From the NCBI GenBank assembly GCA_934293375.1, contig CAKQYS010000001.1:62001-126000 (forward strand): a stretch of DNA of 64,000 nt, read 5' to 3'. Below are positions 8,592 through 17,352 of the stretch, piece by piece. The notes under the pieces are model-generated. The model was not told the origin of the DNA, made no database searches, and saw only the letters and a list, made by a program, of their open reading frames with translations. The position numbers and the translations under genes were made by a program. Source of the stretch: an uncultured Lachnospiraceae bacterium. GTDB lineage: Bacteria > Bacillota > Clostridia > Lachnospirales > Lachnospiraceae. How positions within the stretch are numbered: the first letter of the stretch is position 1; each line of letters opens with the position of its first letter.

Positions 8592-9524
8592 ATGAGAATC
8601 GTATATATGGGAACACCGGATTTTGCGGTGAATACATTACAGGCATTGATTGATTCAGAATATGATGTTGTCGGTGTGGTGACACAGCCTGACAAGCCGA
8701 AGGGCAGAGGAAAGACGATGCAGTTTACGCCGGTTAAGGAGCTGGCAGTTCAATACGAGATTCCGGTATACCAGCCGGTCAGGGTAAAGGATGCGGAGTT
8801 CATAGAGACGCTTAAGACTATGGAACCTGATTTGATCGTGGTGGCTGCATTTGGACAGATCCTGCCGGAAGAGATTCTGAATATGCCACAGTATGGCTGT
8901 ATCAATGTGCATGCATCCCTGCTTCCGAAGTACAGAGGTGCAGCACCGATCCAGTGGTGTATTTTAAATGGTGAGACGGAGACCGGTGTAACGATCATGT
9001 ATATGGAAAAGGGATTAGATACCGGGGATATGATCGCAAAGGTAGTGGTGCCGATCGACGAACACGATACAGGGGATTCTTTGCATGATAAACTGGCAGT
9101 GGCAGGTGCAAAGTTGTTGGTGGATACGCTTCCTGCGTTGTTTGCAGGGACAATTGTGCGTGAAAAGCAGGATGATACACAGAGTAGTTATGCGAAAATG
9201 TTAAGTAAAGATATGGGTCGGATAGATTTTACGAAGAAGGCACCGGCGATTGTACGGTTGATCCGTGGGATGAATTCATGGCCAAGTGCCTATACTACAT
9301 GGCACGGAAAACATCTGAAACTGCATGCTGCGGAGGTGCTTCCGGAAATTTATGAGGTGCGTCCGGGGCAGATAGCCGGTATAGATAAGTCCGGCATTAC
9401 GATAGGATGCGGACTGGGAGCGATTCGTGTGACCTCTTTGCAGCTTGAGGGAAAGAAACGGATGGATGCAGATGCATTTTTGCGGGGAAATGCCATGGAA
9501 ATCGGAGATATATTAGGAGAATAA
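8592..9524 (+). CDS. fmt: Methionyl-tRNA formyltransferase
   Basis: Formylates initiator Met-tRNA with 10-formyl-tetrahydrofolate. The 310-residue protein has the MRIVYMGTPDFAV start, the SLLPKYRGAAPIQW active-site motif with its preceding INVHAS, and the C-terminal beta-barrel tRNA-binding domain from about residue 205. It has a clear AGGAGG ribosome binding site. It heads the cluster fmt-rsmB-rlmN-prpC-prkC-rsgA-rpe-thiN known from Bacillus; a peptide deformylase gene that often precedes fmt is absent here. Confidence 0.97.
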   Translation: MRIVYMGTPDFAVNTLQALIDSEYDVVGVVTQPDKPKGRGKTMQFTPVKELAVQYEIPVYQPVRVKDAEFIETLKTMEPDLIVVAAFGQILPEEILNMPQYGCINVHASLLPKYRGAAPIQWCILNGETETGVTIMYMEKGLDTGDMIAKVVVPIDEHDTGDSLHDKLAVAGAKLLVDTLPALFAGTIVREKQDDTQSSYAKMLSKDMGRIDFTKKAPAIVRLIRGMNSWPSAYTTWHGKHLKLHAAEVLPEIYEVRPGQIAGIDKSGITIGCGLGAIRVTSLQLEGKKRMDADAFLRGNAMEIGDILGE

Positions 9525-9535
9525 CATCACAAATT

Positions 9536-10915
9536 ATGGATGAGAAGATCAATATCAGAATGCTGGCAATGCAGATATTGCTGGATGTAGAACAAAATCA
9601 TAAATTTCTTAATGACACACTGCATACAATGCTTCGACGGTATCAGTATATTTCCAAACAGGAAAGAAGTTTTTTGACACGGCTCTGTGAGGGGACGGTT
9701 GAGAATCAGATTTACCTGGATTATATAATCAATGCATTTTCGAAGACTAAGGTCGCAAAATGCAAGCCTGTGATCAGAACGATATTGCGTATGTCGGCAT
9801 ATCAGATCTGTTTTATGGACAGTGTGCCGGATACGGCGGCTGTCAATGAAGCGGTGAAACTTGCCAAGAAGAAGGGATTTCATCCGTTAACAGGATTTGT
9901 TAATGGTGTGCTTCGAAATGTGGTGCGTGGTTATCAGAATGTGATATTGCCGGATGAGAATATGGAACCTGTGAAGTATTTGTCTGTCAGATATTCTATG
10001 CCGGAATGGCTGGTGGAATATCTGCAGACATATTATGAATATTCCGTGCTGAAAGGCATGCTTTCGTCGTTTCATGAGCATCATGGAACCTGTATCAGGG
10101 TGAATAGATCAAAGTGTGAGCCGGAAATACTAATGCAGAAATTGTCAGAGCAGGGTATAGAAGTTTGCAGATTACCGTATGTGGAATATGGACTCCGAAT
10201 CCGGGGATATAATTATATGCAGCGAGTGCCGGGTTTTCGGGATGGCAGTTTTGCCGTGCAGGATGTTAGTTCCATGCTGGTAGGACAGGTTTTAGATCCT
10301 GCACCGGAGAGTATGGTTCTGGATCTTTGTGCTGCACCGGGTGGCAAGTCGCTGGATGTGTGTGACAGGTTGTTATATGCAAATGCCGGACAGACTGATA
10401 GCTCACATGGTCTGGTGATTGCAAGAGATATCAGTCAGGAGAAGATTGATAAGATTGCAGAGAATCAGCAGCGGATGGGGTTTGATAATCTGAAGCTTGA
10501 GATATATGACGCAATGAAGTTGGATGAGACGATGGTTGGAAAGGCAGATTATGTGATCTGTGATGTACCGTGCTCCGGTCTGGGCGTGATCGGACGAAAG
10601 CCGGAGATTAAGTACAGATTAACTGAAGAACAGCTTGATTCACTGGTTGAGATTCAAAGACAGATCTTAAGTCAGGCATGGCGGTATCTCAAACCGGGTG
10701 GCGTGATGGTGTTTAGCACCTGTACATTGAATCCTAAAGAGAATGAGGAGAATCTTTTTTGGCTGCTTGCAAATGCACCTCTGGAAGCAGAGAGCCTGAA
10801 TCCATATTTGCCGGGGAGCCTGCATAGCGGGCAGACAACACAAGGATATCTGACATTGATTCCGGGGCTGCATGATTGTGATGGATTTTTTTTGTCAAGA
10901 CTGCGGCGCGTGTGA
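9536..10915 (+). CDS. rsmB: 16S rRNA m5C967 methyltransferase (RsmB/Sun)
   Basis: A 459-residue SAM-dependent RNA cytosine methyltransferase. The N-terminal 140 residues form a NusB-like RNA-binding domain (MLAMQILLDVEQNHKFLND). The SAM-binding motif DLCAAPGGKSLDVCD follows, and both cysteines of the m5C catalytic cycle are present, in DVPCSGLGVIGRKPEIKY and FSTCTLNPKENE. The start ATG 9536 has only a distant AGGAG, inside the end of fmt, which suggests translational coupling. The C-terminus ends at a typical DGFFLSRLRR. Confidence 0.96.
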   Translation: MDEKINIRMLAMQILLDVEQNHKFLNDTLHTMLRRYQYISKQERSFLTRLCEGTVENQIYLDYIINAFSKTKVAKCKPVIRTILRMSAYQICFMDSVPDTAAVNEAVKLAKKKGFHPLTGFVNGVLRNVVRGYQNVILPDENMEPVKYLSVRYSMPEWLVEYLQTYYEYSVLKGMLSSFHEHHGTCIRVNRSKCEPEILMQKLSEQGIEVCRLPYVEYGLRIRGYNYMQRVPGFRDGSFAVQDVSSMLVGQVLDPAPESMVLDLCAAPGGKSLDVCDRLLYANAGQTDSSHGLVIARDISQEKIDKIAENQQRMGFDNLKLEIYDAMKLDETMVGKADYVICDVPCSGLGVIGRKPEIKYRLTEEQLDSLVEIQRQILSQAWRYLKPGGVMVFSTCTLNPKENEENLFWLLANAPLEAESLNPYLPGSLHSGQTTQGYLTLIPGLHDCDGFFLSRLRRV

Positions 10916-10939
10916 TGCAATGGGAAATGGAGTATAAGG

Positions 10940-11974
10940 ATGAGTGAGATGATATGTGACATCAAGTCCATGACATTAACGGAATTAGAGACATTTTGTA
11001 AGAAACAGGGATTTCCAGCGTTCCGGGCAAAGCAGCTTTATGAATGGATACATAAGAAACTGGTGCGCTCGGTAGATGAAATGACAAATGTTCCAAAGAA
11101 CATCAGAGAACTGATGCAAGACAATTTTGTCAGTCTTGAGATCAAAGAGCGTTATGTGTCCCAAATTGATGGTACCAATAAATTTTTGTTTGGACTTTGC
11201 GACGGTAATGTTGTAGAAAGTGTTTTGATGAAATATGAACATGGAAATTCTGTGTGTATTTCTTCTCAGGTTGGCTGCCGGATGGGTTGTCGGTTTTGTG
11301 CATCTACAATAGGTGGGTTGACAAGACAGCTGCGTCCATCTGAAATGCTGGATCAGATTTATGCGATACAATCTGTGACAGGAGAGAGAGTTTCTCATAT
11401 TGTAGTGATGGGAACAGGCGAACCGCTTGATAATTATGAGAATCTGCTCCGCTTTCTGCATATGATCTCTGACGAAAATGGTCTTAATATCAGTCAGCGG
11501 AACATTACGGTGTCCAGTTGTGGAATTGTTCCGCATATTTATGACCTTGCAAATGAGCAGTTGGCGATCACATTTGCTATTTCGCTGCATGCACCGACAG
11601 ATGAAGAACGCCGGGAACTGATGCCGATCGCAAATCAATACTCTATTGCGGAGTTGATGCAGGCAGTACAGTATTATTTTGAAAAAACAAAGCGGCGGAT
11701 CACTTTTGAATATAGTCTTGTCGCTGGGCAGAATGACAGTCGAAAACAGGCAGAGAAGCTTGCAGATCTGCTGTCAGGAATGATGTGCCATGTGAATCTG
11801 ATACCGGTCAATCCAATCAGGGAACGGGATTATAAGAAATCAGATAAGGCATCTATTGCACAGTTTAAGGCTGTGCTGGAACAGCATCATATCCCGGTGA
11901 CAGTCAGACGCAGCATGGGGAAGGACATTAATGCTGCGTGTGGGCAGTTGCGGAAGAATTATATGGAACGGTGA
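10940..11974 (+). CDS. rlmN: Dual-specificity 23S/tRNA adenine-C2 methyltransferase (RlmN)
   Basis: A radical-SAM enzyme methylating A2503 of 23S rRNA and A37 of some tRNAs. The 344-residue protein has an N-terminal accessory domain, the CX3CX2C iron-sulfur motif in CRMGCRFC, the GTGEPLDNYEN segment, and near its end NAACGQL, the cysteine that forms the protein-RNA adduct. It begins ATG 10940 with GGAG ten bases upstream and lies 24 bases after rsmB in the same operon. Confidence 0.97.
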   Translation: MSEMICDIKSMTLTELETFCKKQGFPAFRAKQLYEWIHKKLVRSVDEMTNVPKNIRELMQDNFVSLEIKERYVSQIDGTNKFLFGLCDGNVVESVLMKYEHGNSVCISSQVGCRMGCRFCASTIGGLTRQLRPSEMLDQIYAIQSVTGERVSHIVVMGTGEPLDNYENLLRFLHMISDENGLNISQRNITVSSCGIVPHIYDLANEQLAITFAISLHAPTDEERRELMPIANQYSIAELMQAVQYYFEKTKRRITFEYSLVAGQNDSRKQAEKLADLLSGMMCHVNLIPVNPIRERDYKKSDKASIAQFKAVLEQHHIPVTVRRSMGKDINAACGQLRKNYMER

Positions 11975-11991
11975 TGTCTGCTTAATTTTTC

Positions 11992-12020
11992 TTGCTTATA
12001 TAGTTTAATCGTGCTAAAAT
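11992..12020 (+). promoter_or_regulatory. Promoter for the prpC-prkC group
   Basis: TTGCTT (11992-11997), a 17-base spacer and TAAAAT (12015-12020) in the 131-base gap after rlmN. It gives prpC and downstream genes their own start of transcription. Confidence 0.6.
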
Positions 12021-12105
12021 ACATTGATGGTATAGTATCTTTATATTTTACAGAGTATTTAACAGAAGATACGAATGGATTGGTTTACTTGGAGGATATT
12101 TTCAG

Positions 12106-12828
12106 ATGACAGCATTTGGAAAAACAGATATTGGGAAGAAACGGACCATGAATCAGGATTATATTTATATTTCAGATGATCCGGTTGGCAGACTTCCCAA
12201 TCTATATATGGTGGCAGATGGAATGGGTGGACATAATGCAGGTGATTATGCATCAAGGCAGGCTACCCAGACGATGATTGATTTTATAAAGGATTGTGAT
12301 TATGAGAATCCGGTTACTGTGCTCAAGTATGCGATTATTCGTGCAAATGAGAAATTATTAGAGGATGCTGCAAATAATCCGGAATTGTCCGGTATGGGGA
12401 CGACAATTGTGGCGTGTGTAGTGGTGGATGACCAGCTCTATGTTGCGAACATAGGAGATAGTCGCCTGTATCTGATTGGAACGGATTTCATTCATCAGAT
12501 TACGATGGATCACTCCCTTGTGGAAGAGATGATCCGCAGTGGCAAGCTGGATCGCGAGAATGTCAGAAATCATCCGGAAAAGAATATCATAACGAAAGCA
12601 GTAGGTGCTGCGAAGGATATTATGCCGGATTTCTTCGAATTAGAAATGAAACCAGAAGATAAAGTCTTGTTGTGTTCTGATGGCCTGTCGAATATGGTTG
12701 AAGATGACGAGATAGAAGATATTATCAAAGAGGAAGATTCCTTGGAACAAGCTGTAGAACGACTGATAGAGCGTGCCAATTATTATGGAGGCCGGGACAA
12801 TATAAGTGTTGTGTTACTAGGAAAGTAA
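12106..12828 (+). CDS. prpC: PP2C-type Ser/Thr phosphatase
   Basis: A 240-residue metal-dependent phosphatase that opposes the kinase in the next gene. All PP2C signatures are seen: the N-terminal DIGKKRTMNQD, the metal-binding VADGMGGHNAGDYAS, a central GMGTTIVACVV, the NIGDSRLYL segment, LLCSDGLSNMVEDDEI and the terminal GGRDNISVVLL. It is cytoplasmic with no membrane segment. The stop lies 15 bases before the kinase start, as in other Firmicutes kinase-phosphatase pairs controlling cell-wall and translation factors. Confidence 0.96.
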   Translation: MTAFGKTDIGKKRTMNQDYIYISDDPVGRLPNLYMVADGMGGHNAGDYASRQATQTMIDFIKDCDYENPVTVLKYAIIRANEKLLEDAANNPELSGMGTTIVACVVVDDQLYVANIGDSRLYLIGTDFIHQITMDHSLVEEMIRSGKLDRENVRNHPEKNIITKAVGAAKDIMPDFFELEMKPEDKVLLCSDGLSNMVEDDEIEDIIKEEDSLEQAVERLIERANYYGGRDNISVVLLGK

Positions 12829-12843
12829 ACGAGAGGTGTAATT

Positions 12844-15072
12844 ATGTTAAAACCAGGAACAATCATAGGAGATCGTTACGAGATTTTAGAGACTGTCGGT
12901 TCCGGCGGTATGTCAATTGTATATAAGGCAAAGTGTCACAAGCTGAACCGGTATGTGGCAATTAAGATGCTGAAACCTGAGTTTAGTGATGACAAGGGTT
13001 TTGTGACCAAGTTCCGTGTGGAGGCGCAGTCGGCTGCATGTCTTTCACATCCGAATATCGTCAGTGTATATGATGTTGGAGAAGATGACGGTATGTATTA
13101 TATCGTAATGGAGCTTGTAGAGGGTATTACGCTGAAGGAATACATTGAGCGACAGGGAAGACTGTCTGTCGAGCAGACCTTGAATTTTACCCTGCAGATT
13201 GCATCGGGTATTGAAGTAGCACATGAGAATCACATTATTCACAGAGATATTAAACCGCAGAATATTATTGTATCCAGAAATGGTACACTCAAGGTGACAG
13301 ATTTTGGTATTGCCAGAGCTGCTACATCGAACACGATTTCACCAACGGCTATGGGCAGCGTACATTATATATCGCCGGAGCAGGCAAGAGGTGGATTCAG
13401 TGATGAGAGAAGTGATATCTATTCGTTAGGTATAACCATGTTTGAGATGTTGACGGGTCGTGTGCCGTTTGAGGGAGATAACAATGTGACGGTTGCACTG
13501 ATGCATATTCAGGATGAGATGCGTTCTCCGAGAGAGTACTATCCGGATATTCCGGTCAGCCTGGAGAAAATTATCTTCAAATGTACACAGAAGCGTGCAG
13601 AGAGAAGATATCTGACAGCAAATGCATTGATTGCAGACCTCAAGAAGGTAGCTGCCAATCCATATGCGGATTTAGATGTTGGTGTTATGACAGCGGCATA
13701 TAACAATGGACCGACGGTCATGATGACAGATGCCGAATTGAATGCGATCAAGTACGGTGCATCACAGAAGCCGGTGCAGGAACAGCCGCAGCAGATGCAG
13801 CAGCTGCAGGTCCCGGAGGTGAATTCTCACAGAGATGTTCAGTCGAGACTGGACGATATTATGGAAGAGGATCCGTATAGTATTTCAGAGGAGGACAGAC
13901 ATAGCCAGCTGAAGGCTGATGCGGAGAAAGAGGATGCTGACGATGAAATCGATATTGATGATGAGGCCATTACGCCGGAGTTAGAGAAGGCGGTTATGAT
14001 CGGCGGTATCGTGGTTGCAGTGTTATTGTGTATTTTTGCTATGATTGGAATTAACAAGCTGACAGGCTGGTTTAAGTTTGGCAGTAAGCCGAAGGATACC
14101 ACAGAGGCGACGATTGAGGCATCTTCAACAGAAGCTAATAAGAGTGCTACCATGATCAAGGTGGTTGGTATGACACAGGAAGAGGCTGAAACAAAGCTGA
14201 AAGGTGCTAACATTGATTTCTATACGGTACAGTTTGATGAGTCTGACGAGGTTGAAGCCGGTGTGGTTATGGCACAGTCAGCAAATGAAGGAGAGACAGT
14301 TTCACCATCTAGTAATCTGACGATCACGGTCAGTAGCGGTCAACAGTCGGTTCCTGTGCCTGATGTTTCGGGACAGACCTCACAGGATGCAGCTTCTCAG
14401 CTTGCGGATGCCGGATTTGAGACGCAGTTTGCCTATGAGTACAGTGATGATGTAGAGAAGGATAAAGTTATTTCCACGACACCGGCTGCCGGTGAAAAGG
14501 CTGCCGCAAAGAGCAAGATTATCATTACTGTCAGCAACGGTAAGGAATATGTTGAGGCTGTTGTACCGGATCTGAAGGGGATGACGAAGAAAGCAGCGAA
14601 AGCTGCCTTAGAGAAGGCGAATCTGAAGCTTGGTAATACAACAGAGGAATTTAGTGATGAATACCCGGCAGGTCAGGTCATTCGTCAGAGTACATCGCCA
14701 AATACAACTGTACAGAGCGGTAATTCCGTAGATATCACGATCAGCAAGGGACCAGAAGCAAAGACCGTGACATATACAGCTTCTTTCAGTGGAACGATTG
14801 AGAATTCCGGATATACATTTGCTGAGGGAGAGACTGCTACAGTGAAGCTTGTATTCAAATATGATGGCGGTAAGGTCAGCTACACATTATTAGACGGTAG
14901 TTATTCCGGTGGAAGCTTTCCGGTTGATGTTTCCGGTGCAAAGAAGATTTCAGGCTTGGCAAAGAATACAGGTTCTGTTGCCTTGACAGTGATCAGCAGC
15001 AATGGTACAGATATTTCAAGTTATTTCAGTGCCGGATCAGTTCAGGTCACTTATACTGAAGTGTCAGAATAA
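12844..15072 (+). CDS. prkC: PASTA-domain Ser/Thr protein kinase
   Basis: A 742-residue membrane kinase that senses peptidoglycan fragments. The intracellular kinase domain (about 10-270) has the glycine loop GSGGMS, Lys41 in AIKML, the HRDIKPQN loop with D135, and DFG at 153-155. An acidic, Gln-rich linker leads to one TM helix (383-403). Outside are three PASTA repeats at about 435-500, 501-568 and 569-638. A further domain of about 100 residues (639-742) follows; it is beta-rich and ends SVQVTYTEVSE. Its stop overlaps the start of rsgA by one base. Confidence 0.95.
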   Translation: MLKPGTIIGDRYEILETVGSGGMSIVYKAKCHKLNRYVAIKMLKPEFSDDKGFVTKFRVEAQSAACLSHPNIVSVYDVGEDDGMYYIVMELVEGITLKEYIERQGRLSVEQTLNFTLQIASGIEVAHENHIIHRDIKPQNIIVSRNGTLKVTDFGIARAATSNTISPTAMGSVHYISPEQARGGFSDERSDIYSLGITMFEMLTGRVPFEGDNNVTVALMHIQDEMRSPREYYPDIPVSLEKIIFKCTQKRAERRYLTANALIADLKKVAANPYADLDVGVMTAAYNNGPTVMMTDAELNAIKYGASQKPVQEQPQQMQQLQVPEVNSHRDVQSRLDDIMEEDPYSISEEDRHSQLKADAEKEDADDEIDIDDEAITPELEKAVMIGGIVVAVLLCIFAMIGINKLTGWFKFGSKPKDTTEATIEASSTEANKSATMIKVVGMTQEEAETKLKGANIDFYTVQFDESDEVEAGVVMAQSANEGETVSPSSNLTITVSSGQQSVPVPDVSGQTSQDAASQLADAGFETQFAYEYSDDVEKDKVISTTPAAGEKAAAKSKIIITVSNGKEYVEAVVPDLKGMTKKAAKAALEKANLKLGNTTEEFSDEYPAGQVIRQSTSPNTTVQSGNSVDITISKGPEAKTVTYTASFSGTIENSGYTFAEGETATVKLVFKYDGGKVSYTLLDGSYSGGSFPVDVSGAKKISGLAKNTGSVALTVISSNGTDISSYFSAGSVQVTYTEVSE

Positions 15073-15956
15073 TGCAGGGGAAGATTATGAAAGGCATTGG
15101 TGGCTTCTATTATGTCTATGTAGAAGGACATGGGTTATACGAGTGCAAGGCCAAGGGGGCATTTAGAAACCAGAAGCAAAAACCAATGGTGGGCGATAAT
15201 GTTACAATAGATGTTCTCGATGAGGCAAATCACCTTGGCAATATGACTGCAATATTGGTGCGTGAGAACGCACTTGTGAGACCGGCGGTGGCAAATGTGG
15301 ATCAGGCAATGATGATATTTGCCATGACCGATCCGGCTCCGAATCTTAACCTGCTGGATCGGTTTCTGCTTCTTATGAATCATCAGCAGGTTAAAACTAT
15401 TATATGCTTTAATAAAACAGATCTATCGTCGGTGGAGGAACAGAATCGACTTCGAGAGATTTATGAAAACTGCGGATGCGAAGTTTTATTTGCGAGTGTA
15501 CAAGAACAGATCGGATTGGATGAGATCAGACGGCATGTGATCGGAAAGACTACGGTTCTGGCTGGACCTTCCGGAGTAGGAAAGTCTTCGTTATTGAATG
15601 CACTGAATCCGGACAGACAGATGCAGACCGGTGCGATCAGTGAGAAGATCAGGAGAGGACGACATACAACGAGACATTCAGAAATTATTCCGATCACGGA
15701 TGGGACTTACATTATGGACACACCGGGATTTACATCATTATATGTAGATGATTTGAAAAAAGAAGAACTGACGGAATATTTTTATGAGATTGGATTATAC
15801 GAGCCGGAATGCAGATTTGCGGGCTGCAGTCATGTGTATGAACGCGAATGCGATTGTGGAGTGAAGCGTGCTGTGGCGGAAGGCAGGATTCATCAGGCGC
15901 GTTATAACAGCTATGTGACCTTATACAAGGAACTGGAACAGTCTCGAAGACGATAG
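15072..15956 (+). CDS. rsgA: Ribosome small-subunit biogenesis GTPase RsgA
   Basis: A circularly permuted GTPase acting late in 30S maturation. The 294-residue protein has an N-terminal OB fold, then the G4 motif NKTD, the P-loop GPSGVGKSSLLN, the threonine region RHTTRH, DTPGF, and a C-terminal zinc module CRFAGCSHVYERECDC. The ATG shares a base with the prkC stop codon (TAATG), so it is translationally coupled and in the same operon. Confidence 0.96.
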   Translation: MQGKIMKGIGGFYYVYVEGHGLYECKAKGAFRNQKQKPMVGDNVTIDVLDEANHLGNMTAILVRENALVRPAVANVDQAMMIFAMTDPAPNLNLLDRFLLLMNHQQVKTIICFNKTDLSSVEEQNRLREIYENCGCEVLFASVQEQIGLDEIRRHVIGKTTVLAGPSGVGKSSLLNALNPDRQMQTGAISEKIRRGRHTTRHSEIIPITDGTYIMDTPGFTSLYVDDLKKEELTEYFYEIGLYEPECRFAGCSHVYERECDCGVKRAVAEGRIHQARYNSYVTLYKELEQSRRR

Positions 15957-15976
15957 AATAGCAGGAGGAATCAGAT

Positions 15977-16648
15977 ATGTCAGCAACAAATGCAAATGAA
16001 AATATATTAGCACCATCCATTTTATCGGCTGATTTTACACAGCTTGGGCAGCAGATAGATACAGCTTTGAAAGCTGGTGCACAGTGGGTGCATTATGATG
16101 TGATGGATGGGATGTTTGTGCCGAATATTTCGGTCGGACTTCCGGTTCTGAAATCGGTGTCTGCAGTGATAGATGCAACACTGGATGTGCATTTGATGAT
16201 AGAGGATCCTGACCGTTATGTAGAGGATTTTGTGAAGGCCGGTGCAGATGTGATCACTGTACATGCTGAGGCGTGCAGACATCTGGATCGTACATTGCAT
16301 CATATTAAAGAGACAGGTGTAAAATGTGCTGTGGCGCTGAATCCTGCAACATCCTTAGAGACGATCGAATATATACTTCCGGATGTGGATATGGTTTTAT
16401 TGATGAGCGTGAATCCCGGATTTGGAGGTCAGAGCTTTATTCCATATACTATGGACAAGCTAAATGTATTGTCTCAGATGCGCTATGATAGAAAATTGAA
16501 TTTCGATATTGAGATTGATGGTGGCGTTACGGTATCAAATGCGAAGGATCTTCTTTTGGCTGGTGCAAATGTGTTAGTCGCCGGCTCTGCAGTGTTTGGC
16601 GGGAATATTGCGGAGAATGTTGCGAATTTTATGGAGATTATGGCATAA
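15977..16648 (+). CDS. rpe: Ribulose-phosphate 3-epimerase
   Basis: Interconverts ribulose-5-phosphate and xylulose-5-phosphate in the pentose phosphate pathway. The 223-residue TIM barrel contains APSILSADF, the metal-site HYDVMDGMFVPN, HLMIEDPDRY, the VNPGFGGQSF phosphate loop and the catalytic IEIDGGV. The start is ATG 15977 after AGGAGG. Its stop overlaps the thiN start by one base. Confidence 0.97.
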   Translation: MSATNANENILAPSILSADFTQLGQQIDTALKAGAQWVHYDVMDGMFVPNISVGLPVLKSVSAVIDATLDVHLMIEDPDRYVEDFVKAGADVITVHAEACRHLDRTLHHIKETGVKCAVALNPATSLETIEYILPDVDMVLLMSVNPGFGGQSFIPYTMDKLNVLSQMRYDRKLNFDIEIDGGVTVSNAKDLLLAGANVLVAGSAVFGGNIAENVANFMEIMA

Positions 16649-17307
16649 TGAAAGCGGCGATCATTGGTGGTGGAACTGTTCTGCCGGAATATCTGGCACA
16701 GGAGTTTCGAAGGGAAGACTTTGATTATGTGGTGGCGGCAGACAGAGGGTTAGAGGTATTAAAGCAGATTGATGTGCAACCGGATGTCATGCTTGGAGAT
16801 TATGACTCGGTATCAAGAGATGTATATGCATATTATAAGATGAAAGGTATCCCTGATCATGTGTATCCGGAGCGTAAGGATGATACGGATATGGAGCTGG
16901 CATTGCATCATATGATCAGATTGTCCAGGGAACAGAACAAGCGGATCCAGATTGTGCTTTATGGTGCTACAGGAACCAGAATGGATCATGTTCTGGCAAA
17001 TATCTCTCTGCTCAAACAGGGGATGATCCGGGGAATCGAAATGGAGATCCGGGATCTGCATAACCGTATCAGATTATGTGATGGACAGATGAGAATTGAT
17101 CAGAATGAACAATATGGACATTATATATCATTGCTTCCGCTGACACCTGTGGTGGAAGGCGTTCGTCTTACCGGCTTTCGATATGGCATGCAGGATGGGG
17201 AACTTGTGCAGGGAAACAGTAGGGGCGTCAGTAATGTAATCGAAGAAGAATGTGCACACATACAGTTTAAGAAAGGTCTGCTGCTGGTAATAGAGAGCAG
17301 GGACTAA
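16648..17307 (+). CDS. thiN: Thiamine pyrophosphokinase
   Basis: Makes thiamine diphosphate from thiamine and ATP. The 219-residue protein contains VVAADRGLEVL, the LGDYDSVS substrate motif, PERKDDTDMELAL with its catalytic acidic residues, and GATGTRMDH. It ends the housekeeping operon, in one-base overlap with rpe. No TPP riboswitch is visible upstream. Confidence 0.95.
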   Translation: MKAAIIGGGTVLPEYLAQEFRREDFDYVVAADRGLEVLKQIDVQPDVMLGDYDSVSRDVYAYYKMKGIPDHVYPERKDDTDMELALHHMIRLSREQNKRIQIVLYGATGTRMDHVLANISLLKQGMIRGIEMEIRDLHNRIRLCDGQMRIDQNEQYGHYISLLPLTPVVEGVRLTGFRYGMQDGELVQGNSRGVSNVIEEECAHIQFKKGLLLVIESRD

Positions 17308-17310
17308 TTA

Positions 17311-17346
17311 AAAAGGGCAAATGCATTAATATGTATTTGCCCTTTT
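17311..17346. terminator. Bidirectional terminator between thiN and the GGDEF-EAL gene
   Basis: AAAAGGGCAAAT / ATTTGCCCTTTT inverted repeat with a short loop. It carries an A-run on one side and a T-run on the other, so it can end transcripts from both strands. The two flanking genes converge on it. Confidence 0.88.
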
Positions 17347-17352
17347 AGTGCT

